From positions 868,001-932,000 of the forward strand of contig NZ_CP031946.1 in the NCBI RefSeq assembly GCF_003443535.1: a stretch of DNA of 64,000 nucleotides, read 5' to 3'. Source of the stretch: Ruegeria sp. AD91A (GTDB lineage: Bacteria; Pseudomonadota; Alphaproteobacteria; Rhodobacterales; Rhodobacteraceae). Of the stretch, positions 44,679-51,648 are shown piece after piece; positions within the stretch are counted from its first letter, which is position 1; each line of letters opens with the position of its first letter. A model generated the notes under the pieces. That model was not told the origin of the DNA and did not search any database. It saw only the letters and a list, made by a program, of their open reading frames with translations. The translations under genes and the position numbers were made by a program.

Positions 44679-45437
44679 TTACGGCTTCGCTCCCTTGATC
44701 TCAGAGCGGATTTTTTTTGCCAACTCTTTCATCTTCGCAGCGTTATTTTCGTACAGTTGAACAAGAACATGTGCAAATATTTCCATCGCTCCGAAATAAT
44801 GTTTCTCGCGCACGGTCTCACCGTGCGAGCCAAGATTTCCAACCTCTTTTAGAGCGAAGCAGAGTTCCGCAAATTCCTTTTCCCTTTGTGACCAGATCTC
44901 CAATCGTCGATGAAGCGATACGGGCACGGTTTTGCCCTTCTTATTTTTTTGCGTGTCAGGCACTTGCAGCTCGTCCAAAAGTGCTTCCAAGCTGGCGCGT
45001 AGTGCGTTGGCGGCGGCTGACACATCAACCCAGTACAAGGCGAAGCTCTTCTCAAGAAGAGAGCTTACTTCGGATGGCACATCGTCCGGAATCCTGACTA
45101 TTTCGGGTGCTGGAAAAAATGATTGGATACGAAAGCTGTCATAATACTCAGTATCATAGTCTTCGGCATATCTCTGGTCCACGCCTCCCGAGCCGGAAAC
45201 ATGGGCGATTTCCCCACAGCTTTTTCGATCACAAACGCAGATGAATGTGAATCGGTAGTCGATCCAGTGGGGATCCCACTCCTCGTGTCCATGTGCCGAT
45301 TTTGAAAAAGGTGGCTCGTTAACCGTAAAACTGGCTTGGTCCGGAACTAATGACCCTTTCTTACAAGTCGGGCAGACATACTTTGAGTAAGGCTTGTCAG
45401 CGAAGTGTTTCGATACTCGATTAACTGTGGATGACAC
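44679..45437 (-). CDS. DUF4145-domain protein
   Basis: A 252-residue protein with a GTG start at 45437 preceded by AAGGG. The N-terminal part has paired cysteines (YVCPTCKKGSL and CVCDRKSCGE), likely a zinc ribbon. The C-terminal helical part, with VSAAANALRASLEALLDELQ, SLHRRLEIW and ALKEVGNLGSHGE, matches DUF4145, a HEPN-like fold often fused to or near restriction and defence genes. No catalytic R-x4-6-H is obvious. It is on the opposite strand from the island replication and packaging genes, together with GIY-YIG and Mrr genes. Confidence 0.8.
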   Translation of the reverse strand: MSSTVNRVSKHFADKPYSKYVCPTCKKGSLVPDQASFTVNEPPFSKSAHGHEEWDPHWIDYRFTFICVCDRKSCGEIAHVSGSGGVDQRYAEDYDTEYYDSFRIQSFFPAPEIVRIPDDVPSEVSSLLEKSFALYWVDVSAAANALRASLEALLDELQVPDTQKNKKGKTVPVSLHRRLEIWSQREKEFAELCFALKEVGNLGSHGETVREKHYFGAMEIFAHVLVQLYENNAAKMKELAKKIRSEIKGAKP

Positions 45438-45716
45438 TGATCAACCCTTTTCTGGTGCCGGAATATGAACCAATTTACCGTATTGTTGATCGGGTACACG
45501 ATGAAAAGCAATGAGCACGATGCTTTTGCTGTCCTGATTCAACCCAGAAATCTCCGCCCACTGGCAAAGATATGGCCTTTGGTGGGCAAAATTTGCCAGA
45601 CCAATTGATCGGTAATCAAAGCATGCCTAGGGCTAACCGATTCTTTAGAAAGTGGATTGTTGGTGGCAACGTTGCAGAACTTGTATGCTCTGCGACAAAC
45701 GGCAGAATTCGCGCAC
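45438..45716. other. Interval without a recognised gene
   Basis: These 279 bases separate the DUF4145 and GIY-YIG genes on the reverse strand. I see no convincing coding region, hairpin terminator or repeat; it is long enough to hold the DUF4145 promoter. Confidence 0.3.
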
Positions 45717-46589
45717 TTAATTGCTGTTTAAACCCAGTGATCGCGTTTGCAGTCGCTTCTTCCAGCTGTCCTCAAGTTTCACGACGTCTTCCGCCTCCAT
45801 GTCAGGCGATACTCGTTGCAGTATTGAAAAAACGAACCCGTTTGGATCGCGCTCTCTCAATTGTCGGTTTCCGCCGTGCCCGGTTTTCGCATATCCTGTC
45901 CAGCGACCAAGAAGGTTTTCCTTGCCGTATGCTGAGCCGACATATGCTTTGCCGTCACTGTTGTCTGTGATCAGATAGATGCCGCGCCATTCTGCCAAAG
46001 CACTGCGCCACGGGGCTGGCAAGCTGCTGAGTTCCCTCCAAGACAATATCAACTCCCGCCATTCTGGCATGTCTTCAGAAAAGGAACTTGTTTCCAAAAT
46101 GGAAGCGATAGGGAAATCGTTACGATGCGCCCAGCGATACCAAGATCGTTCCAGACCGGTCCATGTGATGACGAGACGGCCTTGGAGGTCGAGAAGTGTT
46201 TCGGATCGATCCAGATTAAACCAAAAAGCGGATGACCGGAGTGAGGCACTGCTCATACCTTGCTTATGCAATTCCGCATTTTCCGGAATGGCGGAGTATT
46301 CTTCTGTGGTAACGGAACGGTATCCACACTGCTGATAAAGCCCGACAAAATGTGCCTTTCCGGGCTCAATTCCAATGAAAGAGGCAAGAAAGGAGGCGCG
46401 TGTTAGGGCAGTTTCGGCGTTCTTTGAGCCCTGCGCACTCTGATAGGCGTTGAACGTCTCGGGTCTCTCGGCAGCATACCAAGGCAATACCCGCCGAAGG
46501 CCCGATTCCGTGGGCCGATGTCTCATGACCAAGGTTTGATTCGGGTCAATATCGGCCTTCTTGAGAAGATCATTGAGTTCAAGCATCAC
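45717..46589 (-). CDS. GIY-YIG nuclease-domain protein
   Basis: A 290-residue protein. The C-terminal third is a GIY-YIG endonuclease domain: WRGIYLITDNSDGKAYVGSA has GIY at 203-205 and YVG at 216-218. Arg229 is in LLGRWTGYAKTGHGG, and a metal-binding Glu candidate lies in EDVVKLEDSWKKRL. The N-terminal 200 residues are of unknown family, with FVGLYQQCGYRSVTTEEYSA and RSAFWFNLDRSETLLDLQGR-like stretches. It follows Mrr by three bases, so the two are probably one transcript. Start may be GTG at 46589 or ATG at 46586. Confidence 0.85.
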   Translation of the reverse strand: MMLELNDLLKKADIDPNQTLVMRHRPTESGLRRVLPWYAAERPETFNAYQSAQGSKNAETALTRASFLASFIGIEPGKAHFVGLYQQCGYRSVTTEEYSAIPENAELHKQGMSSASLRSSAFWFNLDRSETLLDLQGRLVITWTGLERSWYRWAHRNDFPIASILETSSFSEDMPEWRELILSWRELSSLPAPWRSALAEWRGIYLITDNSDGKAYVGSAYGKENLLGRWTGYAKTGHGGNRQLRERDPNGFVFSILQRVSPDMEAEDVVKLEDSWKKRLQTRSLGLNSN

Positions 46590-46592
46590 TTA

Positions 46593-47513
46593 TTAGTCGT
46601 CCGCTTCATCGAAGTAGTTTTCGTCGATCTGTTTGATATGCAGCACGTCTTTGTCGCGGCACCCAATGTTGTACTTAATCATCAGCTTCGCCAACTGAGG
46701 CCCGTCAATTAGTACGATCCGTGAACCCAAGTCACGCGCCGTTTGCTCTGCAGAATTTGTGAAATGTGACGTGGTAACGAAAATACCCTTGGTGGCCTTT
46801 TTGATACTCAAAGCGCCATAAAAATCCCGAATATCGCCGGATCCCACGCTATTACCGGCAGCGTAGCGCTTCGCTTGAAGATAAATCTGGTCGACGCCAA
46901 GTGGGTCTTGATCAATAACGCCATCGACTCCGTTGTCTCCTGACTGCCCCAGTGCTCGACCAGCATTCTGGGAGGTGCCGCCGTAGCCCATAGCAATCAA
47001 AAGATCGACAATTAGGACCTCGAAAAAAAGCGGCGATGCGGTACGCACATAGTCGAGGAGGTTTGCGGCCAGCGCGGCCTCTAGCCTTTTGTGGGCCGCT
47101 TGAAGGTTTTCGTCGGGAGTGTTCGCGGGCGCTACGGTTTCAGGCCCATCAGTTGATGCTTCGTCGTTCGCCTTTCCGCGAGACTTAAACTCCTGAAACT
47201 CGTCAAATTGCTCAAGGTATTTGGAATCTAGCTGAATCGTGGGGTCATCCAGAACAGTGCGACCTCTCTCTGTGAGCTCAAACCAACCACGCTTGATGTT
47301 TCGTACCAAACCGGCCTGCTTCATATAGGACCGCGCCCAATGAATACGGTTCGCTATCGTGGATTGTTTTCCGCTGGGCAGGAGCTGTTGGCGTTCTTCT
47401 TCCGTCAAACCGAGCCGATCAGAAATTTCCTCTACGACATCGGAGATTTTTCGCGGTTCCCCTTTCGCGCACTCAAGTACTGGGCGCATTAATGATTGGT
47501 AATCAGGGATCAT
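46593..47513 (-). CDS. Mrr-type restriction endonuclease
   Basis: A 306-residue protein with an N-terminal winged-helix Mrr_N domain (about 1-95, including RKISDVVEEISDRLGLTEEE and GWFELTERGRTVL) and a C-terminal PD-(D/E)xK domain (about 150-275). Catalytic residues read as Glu165, Asp197 in SGDNGVDGVIDQDPLG, and Gln213-x-Lys215 in IYLQAKRY. Mrr-like enzymes are type IV nucleases that cut modified or foreign DNA. It leads the reverse-strand cargo block and is divergent from the packaging genes. In an element encoding its own Dam, the target modification is an open question. Confidence 0.92.
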   Translation of the reverse strand: MIPDYQSLMRPVLECAKGEPRKISDVVEEISDRLGLTEEERQQLLPSGKQSTIANRIHWARSYMKQAGLVRNIKRGWFELTERGRTVLDDPTIQLDSKYLEQFDEFQEFKSRGKANDEASTDGPETVAPANTPDENLQAAHKRLEAALAANLLDYVRTASPLFFEVLIVDLLIAMGYGGTSQNAGRALGQSGDNGVDGVIDQDPLGVDQIYLQAKRYAAGNSVGSGDIRDFYGALSIKKATKGIFVTTSHFTNSAEQTARDLGSRIVLIDGPQLAKLMIKYNIGCRDKDVLHIKQIDENYFDEADD

Positions 47514-47587
47514 GTCGGCTTGCCTAAAAAGTTGTTGTTTGCCCGGATCATAGATCGTTGGGCCGGAACCTTGAACCTATATGTTTT

Positions 47588-47616
47588 TCGGTACCTAAAT
47601 TGGTCTGTCGGTACCT
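47588..47616. promoter_or_regulatory. Paired TCGGTACCT sites, candidate operator
   Basis: Two identical nine-base units at 47588-47596 and 47608-47616 are 20 bp apart (two helical turns), each centred on palindromic GGTACC. They lie in the 242-bp gap between the divergent Mrr and packaging operons. A dimeric repressor controlling both directions would fit. Confidence 0.4.
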
Positions 47617-47755
47617 TATTCTTCCGGTCGGATATCCACCTGTTGGGCATTACATTCAATCCGAGCAACGCCGACGCATCGCTCCTATCTGTCCTATCCA
47701 GATGAGCGCGGCGTCCCAAGGCGTCGCGTTCGTTATTGGACAGAAAGGATCGAAG

Positions 47756-48397
47756 ATGTCCGACCAAACAGAGGCTGCCCTGCAAGCCCTAATCAAGCAG
47801 GTTGATACGCTCACCACCACTGTCACAGATCAGCAAGAGCGGATGGACGGCCTCCACGAACACAATGCTCGTCTGCTTGATCAGATCAAGGACGAAAAGC
47901 GCGCGCAACCGCCCGCCAAGAAGTCCATCGTGGACGTAGTGAATGAGCAAGAACACGAGCGAAAAATGCGCGCAGCCAACTTCGAGAAGGATGCAAACGG
48001 CGACTGGTACCTGAAGGGCCACCGCCCAAAGCATGCCATCTCGCGTATCGATGCCCGCGACCCCGTCAAGTACCGTGAAGCCAAGGCAGCGGCGGAAAAG
48101 AATGGGGCGACACTCTCGGTCATCGACGAAAGCGATGGCGATCCCACGATCCGCAATGCCGGCCAATCCGCTGTGATCCAGTCAAGGACGTTCACCTTTG
48201 ATGATACCCATGACGGCATCCGGTACGTCAGAGCAGACATGCATACGGGCAGCGGGATTGTTCAGCGCCAGCTTGCAGCCGAACGGGAGGGGCTCAAGGT
48301 GCGTACTTTTCGCACACCCGATGATCTGCCCCAGCACGCCCGGACCAAATTCGAATTGATGGAACGCGCGGCCAACGCTGACTCAGGCAAGGCCTGA
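47756..48397 (+). CDS. Unknown protein upstream of TerS, coiled-coil N terminus
   Basis: A 213-residue protein of unrecognised family. AAAGGA precedes the ATG at 47756; a longer frame back to 47702 is possible. Residues 5-60 are heptad-like (ALQALIKQVDTLTTTVTDQQ, ERMDGLHEHNARLLDQIKDE). Later parts are charged and soluble, including VKYREAKAAAEKNGATLSVI and TFDDTHDGIRYVRADMHTGS. It is two bases upstream of the TerS-like gene, so a role in packaging, DNA binding or scaffold function is only suggested by position. Confidence 0.75.
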   Translation: MSDQTEAALQALIKQVDTLTTTVTDQQERMDGLHEHNARLLDQIKDEKRAQPPAKKSIVDVVNEQEHERKMRAANFEKDANGDWYLKGHRPKHAISRIDARDPVKYREAKAAAEKNGATLSVIDESDGDPTIRNAGQSAVIQSRTFTFDDTHDGIRYVRADMHTGSGIVQRQLAAEREGLKVRTFRTPDDLPQHARTKFELMERAANADSGKA

Positions 48398-48399
48398 CT

Positions 48400-48972
48400 A
48401 TGCGCGGGGGGAATAAAAACTCGGGGCGGCGCGCTATCATCGATATGCGCCCAGACAAAAACGAGATCATCAGGGATATCGTGCTTGAGCGGCGGAGCCT
48501 AACTGAGATCGCCAAACGGTTAGGCGTCGATTTCTCAACGGTCCAGCGGTATCGGGACGACAAGATCACCGAAGAAATGCGCCGTGAAATTCTGGCACAT
48601 GAGCGCATCCAAGGCATCGAGGCGGATACCGCGATTATCAATCAAGATCGGCTGGACATCGCAATGACATACGAGTCCTTGGCGAAACGGGTGGAACGGC
48701 TAATTACCAAGGCGGAGCAAAACGAAGACGACTCATTCGCGCTGGCTGCGATGGAGGGGTTACGTCGTGTCTTGCGTGATATTGCCCAAGTTCAGGGTAA
48801 ACTCGCCACCAGCCTGAACGTCAACGTCTCGCTGTCTGAAAGCAAGGAATGGGTCACGCTACGCCAGATATTGGCCGAGGTTTGCGCTGAGGTTCCGGCC
48901 ACCCGCGAACCGCTTCTGCGCCGGATGCGACACCATGTGCTGTCTGTAACGAAGGAGGGCACAGTCTTATGA
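48400..48972 (+). CDS. terS: Terminase small subunit-like protein
   Basis: A 190-residue protein with an N-terminal helix-turn-helix (SLTEIAKRLGVDFSTVQRYR) followed by long helices (ILAHERIQGIEADTAIINQD, AAMEGLRRVLRDIAQVQGKL). This is the plan of small terminase subunits: DNA recognition at pac/cos followed by an oligomerisation helix. The assignment is mainly from this shape and from its place two genes before a clear terminase ATPase. Its stop overlaps the next start in an ATGA. A non-packaging regulator is the alternative. Confidence 0.65.
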   Translation: MRGGNKNSGRRAIIDMRPDKNEIIRDIVLERRSLTEIAKRLGVDFSTVQRYRDDKITEEMRREILAHERIQGIEADTAIINQDRLDIAMTYESLAKRVERLITKAEQNEDDSFALAAMEGLRRVLRDIAQVQGKLATSLNVNVSLSESKEWVTLRQILAEVCAEVPATREPLLRRMRHHVLSVTKEGTVL

Positions 48973-49214
48973 CACGCCACACAAAATTCCTGGGCTGGGA
49001 TCACTATGCAAAACTTGCCTCCGCCCGTTCAAAAGTAGCAGCGCAGGCTGGACATCCTGAATGGACCGAATTGCCCTCCACACGCCGCCAAGCAGAAGAT
49101 CAAGGCAAAAAAGTGTATTTCACGGGCCTTGAGTGCAAGCACGGGCATGTCACGCCGCGCGGCATCAATAAAGGGTGCGCGGGCTGCTACACGGCGAGAT
49201 ATCATGCCGTTTGA
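48969..49214 (+). CDS. Small zinc-ribbon protein between TerS and TerL
   Basis: An 81-residue protein. The C terminus ECKHGHVTPRGINKGCAGCY has a CxHGH plus CxxC arrangement like the zinc knuckle found in phage HNH and endonuclease VII-type proteins, but no nuclease H-N-H set follows because the protein ends there. It is translationally coupled at both ends, overlapping TerS by four bases and the TerL ATPase gene by eleven. It may be a DNA-binding packaging accessory. Confidence 0.7.
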   Translation: MTRHTKFLGWDHYAKLASARSKVAAQAGHPEWTELPSTRRQAEDQGKKVYFTGLECKHGHVTPRGINKGCAGCYTARYHAV

Positions 49215-49989
49215 CGCCCTCCATGACTGGTGCAGCCTCGTTGAACGTGATCTCGATGTAGGCGCTGAAATGCTGCACTTCCTGCGGCAAGAAGTGCCGA
49301 ATGCGCAGTCTGTGGACCCGTGGCAGTTGGAAGCGGTAACATCCGTTGCGTCTACAGTGGCAATGCGTGTCTGCCGTCAGGCAGGAAAATCCTGCGTATT
49401 GGCGACGCGAGGGGTGCGCGAACTTAAGCGCGGCGGCACGACTATTTGCCTTGCGCCTGCCGAGCGTCAAACCCGGGAAATCACTCGCAAAGTATCGCTC
49501 TATCTACGTGCGACCGATCTTGTGATCGAACGCGCAACTCAATCCGAAATCGAAACCTCAAACGGCGGGCGGTTCATCGCTGTGCCCGCTTCAGGCGCGA
49601 CGATCCGGGGATATACTGCGGATTTGATCATGGTTGACGAGATGGCCTATCTGCCGGGCCACAATGGCGGCGAAGACATCGTTGTCGCGCTGCTACCTAT
49701 GCTCAAGGACAACGGCCAGACGTTCTACGCGTCCACACCTGCTGGGCGGTTCAACATGTTCGCAGAGCTGTTCAGAGAACCGCGTGAAGGCGTTCACCGC
49801 ATCGTTGTGCCTGGGACATCGATACCCCGCCTCTCTGCCCGCGTAGAACGCCTGCGCGCCCAGTTATCGGCCACACGCTTCCGGCAAGAAGTTGAAGTCG
49901 AAATGCTGGCCGATGGTTTGGCCTATTTTGATCTGGCGATCATCGAGAATGCCACCAGTCAGGAGGGCGCAATATGTCCACGGATTTGA
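49204..49989 (+). CDS. terL: Terminase large subunit, ATPase half
   Basis: A 261-residue packaging-motor ATPase. The adenine/Walker region WQLEAVTSVASTVAMRVCRQ followed by AGKS holds the P-loop, and ADLIMVDEMAYLPG holds Walker B with the catalytic Glu. The coupling motif is FYASTPAGRFNMF. The protein stops at 49989, immediately after the ATRFRQEVEVEMLADGLAYF linker that normally connects to the nuclease. The nuclease half is a separate gene in the -1 frame. An in-frame extension upstream to 49129 overlaps the zinc-ribbon gene and was not used. Confidence 0.88.
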   Translation: MPFDALHDWCSLVERDLDVGAEMLHFLRQEVPNAQSVDPWQLEAVTSVASTVAMRVCRQAGKSCVLATRGVRELKRGGTTICLAPAERQTREITRKVSLYLRATDLVIERATQSEIETSNGGRFIAVPASGATIRGYTADLIMVDEMAYLPGHNGGEDIVVALLPMLKDNGQTFYASTPAGRFNMFAELFREPREGVHRIVVPGTSIPRLSARVERLRAQLSATRFRQEVEVEMLADGLAYFDLAIIENATSQEGAICPRI

Positions 49990-50690
49990 ACTTAATCTAC
50001 ATGCCCAATGGCGACGTGGTGAATGAGACCAACCAAGACCCAGCGATCCCGCGCGTGACTGGTTACGTTCGATACTGGATCGGTGCGGATTTGGGGCAGG
50101 CGAACGACTATTCTGCTGTCTGCGTGATCAAAGATCAGGCGTTGCCGACGAGTGATGGCAATGGGATTGTTGTTGGCCCCCGCGAACGCACGGTTGTGTA
50201 CGCGGACAAATTCAAAGGCGTGTCTTACGTGGATGTGGTCGACTACCTGATCAAGCTGCGCAACGCGTCGCCATTCGGCGGCAAATCTGAACTTGTGATC
50301 GACGGTACATCTATTGGCCGCGTCGTCTCAGATATGCTCTGGGATCAAGGCGTGGATCACAACGCCGTGCAGATGACCGGCGGGCAAGAGTGGCGGCGAA
50401 GCGGACGGTACGTGAACGCCAGTAAAACTCTGATGATCGAAAACCTTGCCGTGTTGTTCGCAGCAGGCGAACTCAATTTTGCCCGCGATCTGCTGCTACG
50501 CAAAGAGATCGAAGAAGATCTGGCCTCGTTCACAACGCAGACCACTGCCGCAGGAAATCAGATCATTACGCAGTCGCGGAACGCTTCTGGTCACGGGGAT
50601 CTGGGCGTCGGTCTGATTGTTGCTGGGTTCGCTTCCCATTACCTTAAACCGCAGACGATCCTCGTCGAGCAACTACGCGGCTGGTTCTGA
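49974..50690 (+). CDS. Terminase large subunit, nuclease half
   Basis: A 238-residue protein resembling the C-terminal RNase H-like nuclease of TerL. YWIGADLGQANDYSAVCVIK supplies the first metal-binding Asp. ELVIDGTSIGRVVSDMLWDQ supplies the second, and NASGHGDLGVGLIVAGFASH near the end gives the third (D in HGDL). A perfect AGGAGG at 49961-49966 lies seven bases before its ATG and within the ATPase gene. It is therefore translated independently, and the split is not likely to be a sequencing artefact. The overlap with the ATPase gene is 16 bp. Confidence 0.85.
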   Translation: MSTDLNLIYMPNGDVVNETNQDPAIPRVTGYVRYWIGADLGQANDYSAVCVIKDQALPTSDGNGIVVGPRERTVVYADKFKGVSYVDVVDYLIKLRNASPFGGKSELVIDGTSIGRVVSDMLWDQGVDHNAVQMTGGQEWRRSGRYVNASKTLMIENLAVLFAAGELNFARDLLLRKEIEEDLASFTTQTTAAGNQIITQSRNASGHGDLGVGLIVAGFASHYLKPQTILVEQLRGWF

Positions 50691-50842
50691 AGTCGAGAAG
50701 GAGTTTGATACGGTTGTTATCCATGGTGCAACGCCTAGCCTGCGAACAACGCCATTATGAGGCGCTGACCAGATTAAGGTTGAGACCGCTGCGACTTGTG
50801 AGGTACGCTAAGGCACGGGCGTAAGATAACAAAGGCAGGACA

Positions 50843-51634
50843 TTGAAGCCGTTTATTAAATGGGCTGGTGGGAAGCGCTGGCTGTTAGACAGCCAGCAGA
50901 TCAAACTGCCAAATTTTGATGGTAAATATATCGAGCCATTCCTCGGTGGAGGAGCGGTATTTTTCCAATTGGCACCGCAGTCAGCAATACTATCTGATGT
51001 GAATCCCAAACTCATTAATACGTATCGTGCAGTGCGGACCAATTGGCAATTGGTCCATAAAGAGCTGAAAAGAATGCAGGCGTTGCACTGTAAAGATTTC
51101 TATTATGAGGAGCGCGCTCGGCAACGCCGGACTAAACACACAAGGGCCGCGCAATTTCTTTATCTGAACCGGACTTGTTGGAACGGTCTTTATCGGGAAA
51201 ACCTTTCAGGAAAATTCAATGTGCCAATCGGCACTAAAACTCAAGTTCTGCTGCCTGATGATGATTTTGAAGGTGCGAGCAAAGTACTTAAAAGAGCTGA
51301 GTTGCGGACAGGCGATTTCGAAGAGACCCTGTTGGATGCGAACAAGGGCGACCTTGTTTTTCTAGACCCGCCTTATACTACGGCGCATAATACAAACGGC
51401 TTTGTTAAGTATAATCAGAAGATCTTTAGCTGGGACGATCAAATACGGTTGCGGCGTTGTGCTGAAGCGGCTTACCGGCGAGGAGCAAGAGTGGTTCTCA
51501 CAAATGCAGACCATAAGACAGTACACGAACTCTACTCCGACATGGGTGAACCCAAGATTGTTTCCCGGAGCTCTGTGATTTCTGGAAATTCCACTGCTCG
51601 AGGGAAGACGACTGAGGTCGTTTACATTTTTTAA
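50843..51634 (+). CDS. dam: Dam-like DNA adenine-N6 methyltransferase
   Basis: A 263-residue D12-class methyltransferase. The SAM motif FIKWAGGKRWLL is at residues 4-15, EPFLGGGAVFFQL follows, the substrate region is FLYLNRTCWNGLYRENLSGK, and catalytic DPPY is at 175-178 in LVFLDPPYTTAHN. It starts at TTG 50843 with AAAGG seven bases upstream. GATC is the expected target by family, but recognition cannot be read directly. It sits 14 bp before the DGQHR-fusion gene, so the two likely share a transcript and perhaps a restriction-modification-like purpose. Confidence 0.93.
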   Translation: MKPFIKWAGGKRWLLDSQQIKLPNFDGKYIEPFLGGGAVFFQLAPQSAILSDVNPKLINTYRAVRTNWQLVHKELKRMQALHCKDFYYEERARQRRTKHTRAAQFLYLNRTCWNGLYRENLSGKFNVPIGTKTQVLLPDDDFEGASKVLKRAELRTGDFEETLLDANKGDLVFLDPPYTTAHNTNGFVKYNQKIFSWDDQIRLRRCAEAAYRRGARVVLTNADHKTVHELYSDMGEPKIVSRSSVISGNSTARGKTTEVVYIF

Positions 51635-51648
51635 TAGGAGTTTTGGGT

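Noticed and set aside
50723..50824. A 33-codon basic frame (MVQRLACEQRHYEALTRLRL...) between TerL and Dam.
   Set aside because: It lies in a non-coding gap with no good ribosome-binding site near its ATG and no similarity that I recognise.
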